64,000 bases of DNA. It comes from Jeotgalibacillus malaysiensis (lineage in GTDB: Bacteria; Bacillota; Bacilli; Bacillales; Jeotgalibacillaceae). Location: the NCBI GenBank assembly GCA_000818095.1, contig CP009416.1, positions 1,968,501 to 2,032,500 of the forward strand, in the 5' to 3' direction. The first letter of the stretch is position 1; the number at the start of each line of letters is the position of its first letter. Under the pieces are notes generated by a model. That model was not told the origin of the DNA, ran no database searches, and saw only the letters and a program-made list of their open reading frames with translations. Both the position numbers and the translations under genes were made by a program. Shown here piece by piece: positions 44,429-55,770 of this stretch.

Positions 44429-45064
44429 TTATCCTTCATCCTTTGACAAGCTGACAAATGCTTTTGTGATATTCGTTTTCGTTATTCTGCCTGATACCTC
44501 GTAACCGGCTTCGGTTTTTTTAACAACCGGTAATGAATCGATCTGCTTACTGATTAATTTAGATGCAACGGTTACTAAAAGGTCATCAGCTTCACAATAA
44601 GTTACATTTGGCATCCTAGTCATAATAACATTTACAGGCAGACTCGTTAAGTCCTGCTGACCGATGCTAGCTCTCAGCAGGTCTTTACGTGAAACCACGC
44701 CCGCAAGAAGCCCTTTTTGATCAAGTACAAATAATGTACCTACATCTTCTAAAAACATGTGGCAGATCGCATCATAGACTGATACATTATCCTGAACCGC
44801 AACCGGCATGGACTGATAATCTTTTACGTATAACTTTTTCAGGTTTTCAGTCAGTAACTGTGTGCCTGACTTTCCTGTATAAAAATAACCGACTCTGGGT
44901 CTTGCATCAAGAAAACCGGCCATCGTTAAAATAGCCAGATCCGGTCTCAATGTAGCCCTTGTCAGGTGAAGTCTGTCTGCAATTTGTTCTCCTGTAATTG
45001 GTCCGTCTGCTTTTACAATCTGCAGAATTTCAGATTGTCTTTTGTTTAGTTCGATGTTGTTCAC
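44429..45064 (-). CDS. ccpN: gluconeogenic gene repressor CcpN
   Basis: Repressor of gapB and pckA under glycolytic conditions. N-terminal winged HTH ([20 protein letters not shown]) and two CBS domains ([38 protein letters not shown]), 211 residues. Two GTGs in tandem; 45064 gives [10 protein letters not shown], close to B. subtilis CcpN. It binds ATP/ADP through the CBS pair in the characterised homologue. Confidence 0.92.
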   Translation of the reverse strand: MNNIELNKRQSEILQIVKADGPITGEQIADRLHLTRATLRPDLAILTMAGFLDARPRVGYFYTGKSGTQLLTENLKKLYVKDYQSMPVAVQDNVSVYDAICHMFLEDVGTLFVLDQKGLLAGVVSRKDLLRASIGQQDLTSLPVNVIMTRMPNVTYCEADDLLVTVASKLISKQIDSLPVVKKTEAGYEVSGRITKTNITKAFVSLSKDEG

Positions 45065-45154
45065 CACCCGAAATTCAATAGTGTTATACTGTTTGTCAAT
45101 ATTATATACTAAATGAATAAGTCATCATAGTAAATGATTTAAGATATATTTTTA

Positions 45155-45183
45155 TTGTCTATTCATTTAAAGCGTGATAGGAT
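45155..45183 (+). promoter_or_regulatory. sigma-A promoter of the glyS leader
   Basis: TTGTCT (45155-45160), 17-base spacer, TAGGAT (45178-45183), directly upstream of the T-box. Confidence 0.55.
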
Positions 45184-45189
45184 TGTTTA

Positions 45190-45397
45190 AAGATAAATGA
45201 CGTGCGCAATGAAAGAGCAATAAGTACCTTTAATAAAGCGACCGGGGATGGTGAAAGCCCGGATCAAAGGGAAACGGCACTCTGGAGCAATGCAGACAAT
45301 CAAGGTGGATGCTAAACGCATCAATCAGGGTGGAACCGCGGTCAAGAAGCACCGTCCCTGGACTAGACAGATCTAGTCCAGGGACGGTGCTTTTTTC
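45190..45397 (+). promoter_or_regulatory. glycine T-box riboswitch
   Basis: The T-box core AGGGTGGAACCGCGG is at 45327-45341, with its UGGN that pairs with the tRNA acceptor end. Specifier GGC (glycine) is at 45276-45278 in the 3' strand of stem I (GAAACGGCACTCTGGAGC). The terminator is an 18-bp stem (45349-45366 with 45373-45390) and T6. Uncharged tRNA-Gly would favour the antiterminator and let glyS be transcribed. Confidence 0.93.
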
Positions 45398-45430
45398 ATG
45401 CACAGCAACACTAAAAAGGAGTGACAATAC

Positions 45431-46810
45431 ATGACAAAAAATATGGATGATATCGTACACATTGCCAAGCACAGAGGGTTTGTATTTCCGGGATCAGAGA
45501 TTTATGGCGGTCTTGCGAACACATGGGATTACGGTCCGCTTGGAATTGAACTGAAAAATAACATTAAAAAAGCCTGGTGGAAAAAGTTTATTCAGGAATC
45601 CCCGCATAACGTAGGGCTTGATGCAGCGATTCTGATGAACCCGAAAACATGGGAAGCATCCGGTCATATCGGTAATTTCAATGACCCGATGATTGATTGT
45701 AAAAGCTGTAAGGCAAGACACCGCGCTGATAAGCTGATTGAAGCTGCAATTGAGGAAAAGGGCGAAGAAATCATCGTTGATGGTCTTCCTTTTGAAAAAA
45801 TGGCAGAATTGATTGAAGAATATGATGTTGCCTGCCCGACATGCGGTGCTAAAGACTTTACGGACATCAGACAGTTTAACCTGATGTTCAAAACGCATCA
45901 GGGTGTAACAGAGGGTTCTACAAATGAAATCTTCCTGCGTCCTGAAACTGCTCAGGGGATTTTTGTTAACTTTAAGAACGTTCAGCGTACAATGAGAAAG
46001 CGTGTACCATTCGGAATCGGGCAAATCGGTAAGAGTTTCAGAAATGAAATTACACCTGGTAACTTTACGTTCCGCACACGTGAATTCGAACAGATGGAAC
46101 TTGAATTTTTCTGTAAGCCAGGTGAAGACCTTGAGTGGTTTGGCTACTGGAGAGAATTCTGTAAGAACTGGCTGTTAAACCTTGGAATGAAAGAAGACAG
46201 CATGCGTCTGCGTGACCATGATGAGGATGAACTTTCCCACTACAGTAACGCGACAACTGATATCGAATTCAAATTCCCGTTTGGCTGGGGTGAACTATGG
46301 GGTATCGCTGACCGTACAGACTTTGACCTGAAGCAGCATATGGAACATTCCAATGAAGACTTCACGTATCTGGATCAGCAAACAAACGAAAAATATGTTC
46401 CTTACTGTATTGAACCGTCTCTTGGTGCTGACCGTGTAACACTTGCATTCCTGTGTGATGCGTATGAAGAGGAAGAGCTTGAAAATGACAGCAGAACCGT
46501 TCTTCGCTTCCACCCTGCACTTGCACCTTACAAAGCAGCTGTACTGCCGCTTTCTAAAAAGCTTGGCTCAGAGGCAATTAAAGTGTTCGAAGAGCTGTCA
46601 CAGCACTTCATGGTCGATTACGATGAGTCTCAATCAATTGGTAAGCGATACAGAAGGCAAGATGAGATCGGTACACCTTACTGTATTACGTTTGATTTTG
46701 ATTCACTTGAAGATCAGCAGGTAACAGTACGTAACCGTGACACAATGGAACAGATCCGTATGCCGATTGCTGAAGTACAGTCGTTCATTGAGGATAAAAT
46801 TAAATTTTAA
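45431..46810 (+). CDS. glyS: glycyl-tRNA synthetase (class II, alpha2 type)
   Basis: Charges tRNA-Gly. 459 residues in a single chain, the homodimeric form, not the alpha2beta2 glyQ/glyS of B. subtilis. Class II motifs: motif 2 [21 protein letters not shown], shown as its first part, and motif 3 in [13 protein letters not shown]; the zinc-like Cys set is in CKSCKARH and CPTCGAKD. C-terminal anticodon-binding domain begins near [14 protein letters not shown]. Controlled by the T-box. Confidence 0.97.
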   Translation: MTKNMDDIVHIAKHRGFVFPGSEIYGGLANTWDYGPLGIELKNNIKKAWWKKFIQESPHNVGLDAAILMNPKTWEASGHIGNFNDPMIDCKSCKARHRADKLIEAAIEEKGEEIIVDGLPFEKMAELIEEYDVACPTCGAKDFTDIRQFNLMFKTHQGVTEGSTNEIFLRPETAQGIFVNFKNVQRTMRKRVPFGIGQIGKSFRNEITPGNFTFRTREFEQMELEFFCKPGEDLEWFGYWREFCKNWLLNLGMKEDSMRLRDHDEDELSHYSNATTDIEFKFPFGWGELWGIADRTDFDLKQHMEHSNEDFTYLDQQTNEKYVPYCIEPSLGADRVTLAFLCDAYEEEELENDSRTVLRFHPALAPYKAAVLPLSKKLGSEAIKVFEELSQHFMVDYDESQSIGKRYRRQDEIGTPYCITFDFDSLEDQQVTVRNRDTMEQIRMPIAEVQSFIEDKIKF

Positions 46811-46818
46811 CTGAATAC

Positions 46819-46850
46819 AAAAAGCGTGCAGTTTAAACTGCACGCTTTTT
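46819..46850. terminator. bidirectional terminator between glyS and recO
   Basis: Perfect 32-base palindrome, AAAAAGCGTGCAGTTT and complement. The recO stop lies in its right end. Confidence 0.9.
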
Positions 46851-47619
46851 ACGTATCTTTTGGACCTTCCATCGCCTTTTTCATCCGGTCCATCTGATCG
46901 AGAAATGATCTGGACTTTGCATAAACACCGACATATTCATCATAGTAAGTTCTAATCACTTTCTTCAGCTCTTGCTTAGTACTTTCCTGTAAAGATACTT
47001 TTCCAAGCCTTCCGAGGTCGATAAAGTAAAAAAGCCTGAGCATCCGCACTGCCTTTGGTGAAAGAGGAAGTTTATAATCATCAATATGTGCACAGCGGTG
47101 ACAGAGAAAACCGTTCATGCGGAATGAAAATGAAAAGTCCCCTTCACCTGCACCACAATTTACACACTGGTTCAAAACCGGCTGTACACCAAAAAGAGGC
47201 AGCAGTTTTAATTCAAAAATATATGAAATTACTTCTTCATCATAGCCTTCATTGATCAGTGCATATGATTGCTGGAGCAATTCAAATAGAAATGGGTTCG
47301 GTTTACGGTCTTCCACCGCTTTGTCAAGAAGCTCTGCCATGTAAGAGGCATAGGCGGCCTTGTAAAGGTCCTCTTTCATTGTCCGGGAAGAGCTGATCAT
47401 ATCCCCCTGCTGCAGTGAGCCCATCCCGCTGCCGCCGTGATACAGGTAAATGCCGTGAGTAAACATCTGAGATACAGATGACAGACGACTGTTGGTCTTT
47501 TTAGCACCGCGGGCCATTAGAGCAACCTTACCAAGCTCACGTGTGAAAAGAATGACCACTTTATTCGTTTCACCATAATCCCTTGTACGGATGACGATTC
47601 CCTCACATTTATGAAGCAT
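46849..47619 (-). CDS. recO: DNA repair protein RecO
   Basis: Recombination mediator that with RecR loads RecA on SSB-coated DNA. 256 residues: N-terminal OB fold (EGIVIRTRDYGETNKVVILFT), helical core, and Cys4 zinc site in CVNCGAGEG and CHRCAH. Downstream of era (24 bases), as usual; the tiny yqzL seen between them in B. subtilis is absent. Confidence 0.94.
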   Translation of the reverse strand: MLHKCEGIVIRTRDYGETNKVVILFTRELGKVALMARGAKKTNSRLSSVSQMFTHGIYLYHGGSGMGSLQQGDMISSSRTMKEDLYKAAYASYMAELLDKAVEDRKPNPFLFELLQQSYALINEGYDEEVISYIFELKLLPLFGVQPVLNQCVNCGAGEGDFSFSFRMNGFLCHRCAHIDDYKLPLSPKAVRMLRLFYFIDLGRLGKVSLQESTKQELKKVIRTYYDEYVGVYAKSRSFLDQMDRMKKAMEGPKDT

Positions 47620-47643
47620 TCATCAAGTCTCCTTTAGACCGGC

Positions 47644-48952
<1,309 letters not shown>

Positions 48953-48981
48953 TTAATAAATTGTTGTTTCGTTTTAGGGTT

Positions 48982-49038
48982 AAAAAAAGGAGAAGACTCA
49001 CCGAACCGGTTAAGTATTTCTCCTTACACCTTATTATA
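48982..49038 (-). promoter_or_regulatory. hairpin with U-run, and TATAAT, between dgkA and cdd
   Basis: Minus strand: TATAAT (49038-49033), then AAGGAGAA / TTCTCCTT (49025-49018 with 48994-48987) enclosing a 23-base inner loop with a small self-pairing part, then U7. Either a terminator of dgkA or an attenuator in a cdd leader; the -35 is poor. Confidence 0.55.
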
Positions 49039-49072
49039 CTATAAAAACGTAATGAATTAATGCAAAAACACT

Positions 49073-49441
49073 TTAAGTGAAATACGAGATCACTTTTGGG
49101 ATAAATATGATTGCACCAACAATTGCTGCAGCAATTGAAAATACAAGGACAGATGCAGCTCCCGCATCTTTTGCTTTCTTAGCAAGCGGATGATGATCAG
49201 TGGAAATCAGATCGACTGTCCGTTCAACAGCGGTGTTGATCAGCTCCAGCCCCATAACAGACCCGATCGCCAGGATGATGATCACCCATTCGAGCAATGA
49301 AATCCTGAAAAAGATTCCTGCAGCAATCGTGATCACAGCTGCTGACGTATGAAACCTGAAATTCTGTTCCTGCTTAAATACATCCTTAAGCCCATGCCCG
49401 GCATATTTAAAAGAAAGCATAAATTTTTTGAGCTTCATCAT
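49073..49441 (-). CDS. dgkA: undecaprenol/diacylglycerol kinase family protein
   Basis: 122-residue membrane kinase of the DgkA family; Gram-positive members phosphorylate undecaprenol, feeding the cell-wall lipid carrier. Conserved GLELINTAVERTVDLIS with catalytic Glu and Asn and three membrane helices. Overlaps the ybeY stop by one base. Confidence 0.92.
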   Translation of the reverse strand: MMKLKKFMLSFKYAGHGLKDVFKQEQNFRFHTSAAVITIAAGIFFRISLLEWVIIILAIGSVMGLELINTAVERTVDLISTDHHPLAKKAKDAGAASVLVFSIAAAIVGAIIFIPKVISYFT

Positions 49442-49917
49442 CAGCTCCTCGAAAGTCCGAAACCTTTTAGTATTTCTTCCTGCCTGCCAAACATCGCTTT
49501 TTCATCCTGCTCAGTCATATGATCATACCCTAGCAGGTGCAGAAAACCGTGAAGCGCGAGAAATCCGAGCTCCCTTGCAAATGAATGTCCGTAGTCTTCA
49601 GCCTGTTCTTTTGCTTTTTCTACAGAAATAATAATATCACCAAGCATTCTTGGCATATCATCTCCTGCAATCACTTCAATCTCATCTTCTGTCGTTTCCT
49701 CGAGTGCAAATGAGATAACATCAGTTGCCTTATCTTTCCCCCGGTAATCCTTATTGATCACTCTGATCTCTTCATTTGATACAAATGAGATTGAACATTC
49801 TGCTTCTGCTATCTTTTCTTCTTTCGCAGCAAATGAAAGAAGGTCGCTGATTAATTGTGTATCTTCATCTGACAGCAGTTTTGTATCATTTATAAAATCT
49901 ATATGCAGTGTTGTCAT
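49441..49917 (-). CDS. ybeY: endoribonuclease YbeY (16S rRNA maturation)
   Basis: Metal-dependent single-strand endoribonuclease involved in ribosome maturation. 158 residues, signature [11 protein letters not shown] with three His ligands; DVISFALEE is the second conserved block. ATG 49917 overlaps the pgpH stop as ATGA. Confidence 0.95.
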   Translation of the reverse strand: MTTLHIDFINDTKLLSDEDTQLISDLLSFAAKEEKIAEAECSISFVSNEEIRVINKDYRGKDKATDVISFALEETTEDEIEVIAGDDMPRMLGDIIISVEKAKEQAEDYGHSFARELGFLALHGFLHLLGYDHMTEQDEKAMFGRQEEILKGFGLSRS

Positions 49918-52061
49918 GCTTCCTTCTTCCTCTCTTCTTTTTTGAAGTCAGGATACTCAATTCTTGAGTGAAAAATCCCGTTAAGCGTTTCACAAAATAC
50001 TTTTTTTAGCGTTTCAAGCTGTTTTATTGTAATATCACAATCATTGAATTGTCCATCCTGCAGTCTATCCTGAATAATGGACTCCACAAGATTTTTAATC
50101 TTTTCAGGTGTAGGATCCTTCATTGACCGGACAGCAGCTTCAACGCTGTCTGCTACTGAAATCACAGCTGTTTCTTTTGTCACCGGTCTCGGACCCGGAT
50201 ACCTGTAATCCTCTTCACTTGGATCAAGTCCTTTTTCTTTTGCTTTATAATAAAAATATTTTAAAAGTGTTGTACCGTGATGCTGTTCAGCAATATCCAC
50301 AAACTCATTAGGCAGCTTATATTTCCTCAGCATATCTGCGCCTTCTTTTGCATGGGAAATGATAATATCTCTTGATGTCTGAGGATCGAGATGATCATGC
50401 GGATTATGGCCTGACATCTGATTCTCAATGAAATAATGAGGACGCTTTGTTTTTCCGATATCATGATAATAACACCCGACTCTCGCCAGCAGCCCGTTTG
50501 CACCGATTGCTTCACACCCTGCTTCAGCAAGGTTTGCAACCATAACGCTATGGTGGTAAGTACCCGGCGCTTCAGTCAGGATCTTTTTCAGTAGCGGGTG
50601 ATTCGGGTTTGACAGCTCAACCAGCTTCATTGTAGATAAAATACCAAAACCTGATTCAAACAACGGCAGCAGTCCAATCGTCAGAATAGATGATAGTATG
50701 CCTGAAATAATTGCAAATACAGCAAATAGCGTATAATCAATAGCTGATAATTGCCCGCTTTCGATCAGTGTCAGCGAGAATAAAAACAGCAAATTCGCCG
50801 CAGATACAAATAGACCCGCTCTTAACAGATGCGTTCTTCTCTTGCTATCTGATAAAAATAATATACCTGCAAGTCCACTGAACAAAAAGTAAAGCGACAC
50901 TTCAACATTTACCGCTCCAGTCATCATATCATTGAAAATGATACTTGCACAAAGAGCCTGAATCATTGTAACAATCAGTGCAACTCTTGTATTAATCATA
51001 CTTTTAAGCAGCATTGGTGCCATTGCTGCAGGGAAAATATAGCCTACCTGTAAGATCTCCAGCTCTCTGATTAATTCAGCCGCTTTCATCAGTGACATTG
51101 AGAGAATCAGTATAATACTCACAAGCACTAAATAAAGACCTTTTGTCTCTTCACTGATTTTCCAGGATGAGAAGTGAAAATGAATGATGAGCATAATCAG
51201 CAGTGAAAAAATTGCAAGACCAATAAATGGCTCAGGACTTGTTTCATTTGTCGTCAATCCCAGCGCATCAAGCTGACGGTAGACATCTCTATCAATCAGA
51301 TAGCCTTTTTGCACGATTACCTGTCCTTCAAGAATCTGAACCGGTTCAACCGCCTCAACAGCCTGTGCGATTCTTGCTTCAGTCTGTTCAGGATCATAAA
51401 TATTATTTTCCACGACTGCAAACCTTGCCAGGTTCATTGAAGCAGTTAACAGTGAATCATTTAAAGAGAACTGGGCAATATAATCAGCTGCCTGATTCTT
51501 TTTCCCGAGTGCCTCCTCCTGTTTAAACGGTTCCTGCATGACTCTTTCAACCTGATCGATTGTAATATTTTTCGCTTCATCCAGACCTTGATCCGTTGCA
51601 GCCAGTAATTGTCTGAATGTCTGGTCATCAATAGATTCTGTTACATTTTCACTAACATCTTCCGACAGCGCATCTTTTAGATTCTGAAGCATGTCATCTG
51701 ATACGGGCTGATCTACTGACGGTTCTCCCTCACCTGGAACCTGATTAAAGTCTTTGGCAAATTCATAGATTGAACTGATCAGCGAAGTTCTGTTTTCAGT
51801 AATCTCCGGCCTGTATTGATAAACCGGCTCCACCTCTGCCGCCGCTCGTTCCCTCTCAGCTTCTGACAGGCGTTCATCAACAATTGTTTTTGGTGATCTG
51901 ATGGTTTCATCAGCCACAGAGAACAAACGTGTATTATACGTATCCGGGCTCACATGAGAAAAAAGCAGCAGAAAAGAAGCCAGCCCTACAATGGTTAATA
52001 TAATCCACTTAAAGAACGTATAATGTAAAAGATCCTTCATATTACGGACCCATTTCTGCAT
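49914..52061 (-). CDS. pgpH: 7TM-HD cyclic-di-AMP phosphodiesterase PgpH
   Basis: Degrades c-di-AMP. From ATG 52061 (GGGAGAGG upstream) 715 residues: N-terminal membrane helix, a long extracytoplasmic 7TMR-HDED domain (about 40-270), seven membrane helices, and a cytoplasmic HD domain with [25 protein letters not shown] (HD) and HAKEGAD/HHGTT. Order phoH-pgpH-ybeY is standard. c-di-AMP control matters for osmotic and cell-wall homeostasis. Confidence 0.95.
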   Translation of the reverse strand: MQKWVRNMKDLLHYTFFKWIILTIVGLASFLLLFSHVSPDTYNTRLFSVADETIRSPKTIVDERLSEAERERAAAEVEPVYQYRPEITENRTSLISSIYEFAKDFNQVPGEGEPSVDQPVSDDMLQNLKDALSEDVSENVTESIDDQTFRQLLAATDQGLDEAKNITIDQVERVMQEPFKQEEALGKKNQAADYIAQFSLNDSLLTASMNLARFAVVENNIYDPEQTEARIAQAVEAVEPVQILEGQVIVQKGYLIDRDVYRQLDALGLTTNETSPEPFIGLAIFSLLIMLIIHFHFSSWKISEETKGLYLVLVSIILILSMSLMKAAELIRELEILQVGYIFPAAMAPMLLKSMINTRVALIVTMIQALCASIIFNDMMTGAVNVEVSLYFLFSGLAGILFLSDSKRRTHLLRAGLFVSAANLLFLFSLTLIESGQLSAIDYTLFAVFAIISGILSSILTIGLLPLFESGFGILSTMKLVELSNPNHPLLKKILTEAPGTYHHSVMVANLAEAGCEAIGANGLLARVGCYYHDIGKTKRPHYFIENQMSGHNPHDHLDPQTSRDIIISHAKEGADMLRKYKLPNEFVDIAEQHHGTTLLKYFYYKAKEKGLDPSEEDYRYPGPRPVTKETAVISVADSVEAAVRSMKDPTPEKIKNLVESIIQDRLQDGQFNDCDITIKQLETLKKVFCETLNGIFHSRIEYPDFKKEERKKEA

Positions 52062-52171
52062 AAAATCCTCTCCCGGAATACTAGTATGTAAGAATATTGA
52101 ATCATCTTGACTACTAGTATAGCAAAAAATGTATAGTTCCGACATGTGACGTTGAGAAACTAAAAAAAAGA

Positions 52172-52190
52172 TGAGACAGCTGATGTCTCA
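52172..52190 (-). terminator. terminator after phoH, upstream of pgpH
   Basis: Minus-strand TGAGACA / TGTCTCA, loop of five, then UCUUUUUUUU. Confidence 0.8.
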
Positions 52191-52261
52191 CCTTTTATAT
52201 GCTGCATATATCCTGATCCTCATTTCACCTGAATGTTATTGAATGAAAGGACATTCTGGTG

Positions 52262-53227
52262 TTATATACTGCCTTTCTGGTCATAGGCACCAATGATTTT
52301 CGCTACTAGCGGATGTCTTACCACGTCTGCCTGATCCAGATAATTAAATCCAATCCCCGGTACGCCTTTTAAAATCTTCTGTGCAGCAACGAGGCCGGAT
52401 TCCATTCCATTTGGAAGGTCTACCTGACTCTGGTCTCCCGTAATAACCATTTTCGATCCAAATCCAAGTCTGGTCAGAAACATCTTCATCTGTGCATAGG
52501 TTGTATTTTGAGCTTCATCTAAAATGACGAATGCATCATCTAGCGTTCTGCCTCTCATATAGGCAAGCGGTGCAATTTCAATTACGCCTCTTTCAATAAA
52601 ACGCTGCGTCTGTTCAGTTCCTAAAACATCATGCAACGCATCATAAAGCGGTCGTAAATAAGGATCCACTTTTTCTTTCAGGTCCCCCGGCAAAAACCCA
52701 AGGCTTTCTCCTGCTTCAACTGCGGGTCTGGTTAAAATAATTTTTTTTACTTTATTATTTTTTAAAGCGTGAACTGCAAGTACGACTGCAAGATACGTTT
52801 TACCCGTACCAGCAGGACCGATCCCGAACACAAGGTCCTTTTTACGTATTTCATTCACGTATTGTCGCTGACCCATTGTTTTCGCTCTGATCGGTTTACC
52901 TTTAGCATTCTTTGTTATTTCTTCATCGTACAGTTCATCAAAGTATTCAATGGTTCCTCTGTGAGACATCTGTACTGCATAAATAACATCTCTTTGACTG
53001 ATTTGAATCCCTTTTCTAATGACGCCAAGAAGCTGACTGATCACATTTTTCGCTTTTTCGATGTCTTCATTCTTCCCTGTGATGCGCAGAGATTCCCCGC
53101 GTGAAATTATTGATATATCAAGATCTTCTTCAATCGTTTTCAGATGTGAATCAGAGTTCCCAAAAAGCTGAACTGCTTCATTCGGATCTTCTAATTTAAT
53201 GTCTACAGTAATCCGTTCTTCAATCAT
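52262..53227 (-). CDS. phoH: PhoH family ATPase
   Basis: 321 residues. An N-terminal KH-like part (EDLDISIISRGESLRITG) and the ATPase domain: Walker A GPAGTGKTYLAV, RPAVEAGESLGFLPGD, Walker B FVILDEAQNTT, and VITGDQSQVDLP. Related to the N-terminal part of superfamily 1 helicases; thought to act in RNA metabolism with YbeY. ATG 53227 overlaps the yqfD stop as ATGA. Confidence 0.94.
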   Translation of the reverse strand: MIEERITVDIKLEDPNEAVQLFGNSDSHLKTIEEDLDISIISRGESLRITGKNEDIEKAKNVISQLLGVIRKGIQISQRDVIYAVQMSHRGTIEYFDELYDEEITKNAKGKPIRAKTMGQRQYVNEIRKKDLVFGIGPAGTGKTYLAVVLAVHALKNNKVKKIILTRPAVEAGESLGFLPGDLKEKVDPYLRPLYDALHDVLGTEQTQRFIERGVIEIAPLAYMRGRTLDDAFVILDEAQNTTYAQMKMFLTRLGFGSKMVITGDQSQVDLPNGMESGLVAAQKILKGVPGIGFNYLDQADVVRHPLVAKIIGAYDQKGSI

Positions 53228-53973
53228 TCGCGTGTCTCCTCGGTAAAAGGTTTAGTTGCTGCAATATTTTCTAAAACTTCATAGAATATTGTTAATTTAA
53301 CTTTACCATTCTCAATATCTTCATGCAAAATTTTCTCCTTATGAACCTGCCCGCCACCATCAGTAAATGACAATACATCCTGTACCGCGATTTCCTTTGG
53401 CAATGTTACAGACTGTTCCTTTGAGAAGTTAACATCTGATTGGGAAACTTCTTTATATTTGTGTTCCACAAGCATAAACGGAAGAGTAAAACCGAATAAA
53501 GAAATTGGGTGTTCGCTGGTTTGTCTAATTTGATTGTTAATAGAAGCGCTTTGCTGATCAAGCGTGAAAGCTATATAGCGGACACCCGGTTTGATGCCTT
53601 TTTCAATCAGTAACTCCTCAGCTTCCTCTCTCAGTTCAGGTGTTACGCCAGTAATGTCAACTGACCATATGTATTGGAATGCCTGTAAAAATATAATGAC
53701 CGCCAGGAGAAGTGCTGCAAGAGAGGGAATGTTTAACTTTGTAAACCTGTATACACGATGAATTGTTTCTTCGCTGCTGAGAGACACTTTTGAGCCGGTT
53801 CTCCTAACCGCTTTCCTGAGTGCAAAAAGATCAGCATAACGGATCATAAAAGTTATTTTTTCTCTGCCACTCACATTTTTCAGCGTGACTCTGTCTTTTT
53901 GTAATCTGCTGATCACAAGGCTGCTGTTTTCTCCCGTTAAAGAAACCTTTACCTGCAGAAGTCTTTTAATCAT
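53224..53973 (-). CDS. yqfD: sporulation protein YqfD, internally shortened
   Basis: Membrane protein of the YqfD family. ATG 53973, with AAGGGG eight bases upstream. 249 residues against about 400 in B. subtilis. The N-terminal part to about residue 148 (one membrane helix 82-101, VDITGVTPELREEAEELLIE) and the C-terminal part (FGFTLPFMLVEH... HEDIENGKVKLTIFYEVLENI) both match the family. The middle is missing in frame, the junction falling near 53,510-53,530. It may be a decayed gene whose frame has been kept. Confidence 0.8.
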   Translation of the reverse strand: MIKRLLQVKVSLTGENSSLVISRLQKDRVTLKNVSGREKITFMIRYADLFALRKAVRRTGSKVSLSSEETIHRVYRFTKLNIPSLAALLLAVIIFLQAFQYIWSVDITGVTPELREEAEELLIEKGIKPGVRYIAFTLDQQSASINNQIRQTSEHPISLFGFTLPFMLVEHKYKEVSQSDVNFSKEQSVTLPKEIAVQDVLSFTDGGGQVHKEKILHEDIENGKVKLTIFYEVLENIAATKPFTEETRE

Positions 53974-54250
53974 CTGTATGCCCCTTAAACTGAATCTGAC
54001 TGATATTACCCTGCATTGATGCATATTCACTTGTAAGACTGCTGATCATTAAGCCTGTCCCTGTGATGATCACTGCACCCGTACTGACTGAAAACTTGAT
54101 AAGCGAGTCTGAATAATGAATCATCCCTTTATGGTTCTCTATTTTCAGCGTTTTCAGTGCAATCCATTCCACTTTCGGCAAATCGGTTATGATGTCTTCA
54201 GGCAGGTCCAGCCAGTCAGCAGCCCGGCCCAACCAGTGTTTTTTAACCAT
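53966..54250 (-). CDS. yqfC: sporulation protein YqfC
   Basis: 94-residue YqfC-family protein (LGRAADWLDLPEDIITDLPK at the N-terminus; GTGLMISSLTSEYASMQGNI near the end). Expressed in the mother cell under sigma-E in B. subtilis; a role in spore formation is not precisely known. Its SD AAGGGG is in the 3' arm of the terminator hairpin that ends yqfB, ten bases from the ATG. Overlaps yqfD by eight bases. Confidence 0.85.
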   Translation of the reverse strand: MVKKHWLGRAADWLDLPEDIITDLPKVEWIALKTLKIENHKGMIHYSDSLIKFSVSTGAVIITGTGLMISSLTSEYASMQGNISQIQFKGHTDD

Positions 54251-54252
54251 GT

Positions 54253-54296
54253 AAAAAAAACCCCTTCAGTTAAGAATATGTCTTAACTGAAAGGGG
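54253..54296 (-). terminator. terminator of the yqeZ-floA-yqfB operon, carrying the yqfC SD
   Basis: Minus-strand CCCCTTTCAGTTAAGA / TCTTAACTGAAGGGG with a five-base loop and U8. The final AAGGGG can also serve as SD for yqfC. Confidence 0.88.
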
Positions 54297-54304
54297 CATG
54301 ACAT

Positions 54305-54736
54305 TCACTGTCTATGCTTACGCTTTGATCTTGGTGGTCCGAGGACTTCAGCAAAAATAATTCCGTTGACTACATCACTTGGTTTTAATTCCTTAGTGAT
54401 CGTAATATCAGATTCTTTAATAGGATCTGATTTAACGGCTGGTTTTACTCTGCTTTCAACAGTGATTTCTTGTGACACTACCGGGTCCGGCTGCTTTTTC
54501 AACTGACTCTGCTCACGACTTTCACGTTTTGGGCTTTGAGATTCTTCAAAGGTTTTACGCTGTTTATCATATTCTTCTGCCAGCTTCTTAGCATGCTTAT
54601 CAAAAGTCTCTTTCAGGTTTCTTGGTTTAGATACCGTAGGCTTTTGTACCGGTGGTTTTTCTGCAGGTGCTTCCTTCTTCTGTTTATTTAGAAGACTGAT
54701 GACACCCGCAATGATTGCCATGATAATAATCTCCAC
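54305..54736 (-). CDS. yqfB: YqfB family protein of the floA operon
   Basis: 143 residues: a short N-terminal membrane helix (2-16), then a highly charged, Lys/Glu/Pro/Ser-rich region probably partly unstructured, and a conserved end VVNGIIFAEVLGPPRSKR. Third gene of the sigma-W operon yqeZ-floA-yqfB. Function unknown; may act with the flotillin. Confidence 0.75.
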   Translation of the reverse strand: MEIIIMAIIAGVISLLNKQKKEAPAEKPPVQKPTVSKPRNLKETFDKHAKKLAEEYDKQRKTFEESQSPKRESREQSQLKKQPDPVVSQEITVESRVKPAVKSDPIKESDITITKELKPSDVVNGIIFAEVLGPPRSKRKHRQ

Positions 54737-54753
54737 GGAGTCAGCCTCCTAAA

Positions 54754-55752
54754 TTAGTTTTTGCTGTCACCTTTATCGTCTTTATTACCAGTAATCTTAC
54801 CGATTGAGTCTCTCATATCAGTATCTGCGTCGATGTTTTTAATGTTCATATAATCCATTACGCCAATATTACCTTCACGAAGCGCTTCAGCCATTGCAAG
54901 CGGTACTTCAGCCTCAGCTTCAACAACTTTCGCACGCATTTCCTCAACGCGCGCTTTCATTTCCTGCTCTTGTGCTACGGCCATTGCACGGCGTTCTTCA
55001 GCTTTTGCCTGTGCAATATTCTTATCAGCCTCAGCCTGCTCTGTCTGAAGCTCTGCACCAATGTTTTTACCGATATCAACATCGGCAATATCAATCGACA
55101 GAATTTCAAATGCTGTTCCTGAATCCAATCCTTTTCCGAGAACAGTCTGTGAAATCAGATCAGGGTTTTCGAGTACTTTCTTATGGTTGTCACTCGAACC
55201 GATTGTACTTACAATCCCTTCACCAACACGGGCTACAATCGTATCTTCTCCTGCACCACCGACAAGTCGATCTATATTCGCACGAACGGTAATTCTTGCT
55301 TTCGCTTTCACTTCAATCCCATCCATCGCCACACCGGCAATAAATGGCGTTTCAATTACTTTAGGATTTACACTCATCTGAACAGCCTGCAGCACATCAC
55401 GACCTGCAAGGTCAATCGCTGCACATCGCTCAAAAGCAAGCTCAATATTTGCACGCTGGGCTGCAATCAGTGCGTTTACTACGCGGTCAACGTTACCACC
55501 AGCTAGGTAGTGACTCTCAAGCTGATTAATACTGACATCAACCCCGGCCTTATGTGCTTTAATCATAGGATTAATAACGCGGCTAGGAATAACCCGTCTT
55601 AATCTCATCCCGATTAATGTAAAGATACTGACTTTAACGCCTGCTGCTAGTGCAGAAATCCATAGTGCGACCGGTACAAACGTAAACAATACACTGATCG
55701 CGATTACTGCAGCAACAACAATAATAATTAACGTAATTGCTTCTGTCCCCAT
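54754..55752 (-). CDS. floA: flotillin-like protein FloA
   Basis: Membrane scaffold of functional microdomains. 332 residues from ATG 55752 (AAGGAG eight bases upstream). N-terminal membrane hairpin (about 5-44), SPFH-like domain with [20 protein letters not shown], and a coiled C-terminal part rich in EA repeats ([20 protein letters not shown]). Nearly identical in plan to B. subtilis FloA. Confidence 0.96.
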   Translation of the reverse strand: MGTEAITLIIIVVAAVIAISVLFTFVPVALWISALAAGVKVSIFTLIGMRLRRVIPSRVINPMIKAHKAGVDVSINQLESHYLAGGNVDRVVNALIAAQRANIELAFERCAAIDLAGRDVLQAVQMSVNPKVIETPFIAGVAMDGIEVKAKARITVRANIDRLVGGAGEDTIVARVGEGIVSTIGSSDNHKKVLENPDLISQTVLGKGLDSGTAFEILSIDIADVDIGKNIGAELQTEQAEADKNIAQAKAEERRAMAVAQEQEMKARVEEMRAKVVEAEAEVPLAMAEALREGNIGVMDYMNIKNIDADTDMRDSIGKITGNKDDKGDSKN

Positions 55753-55770
55753 TCCATTCACTCCTTAAAT

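Noticed and set aside
52146-52261. Small gene between pgpH and phoH
   Set aside because: Only a terminator is visible; no start with an SD and usable frame.
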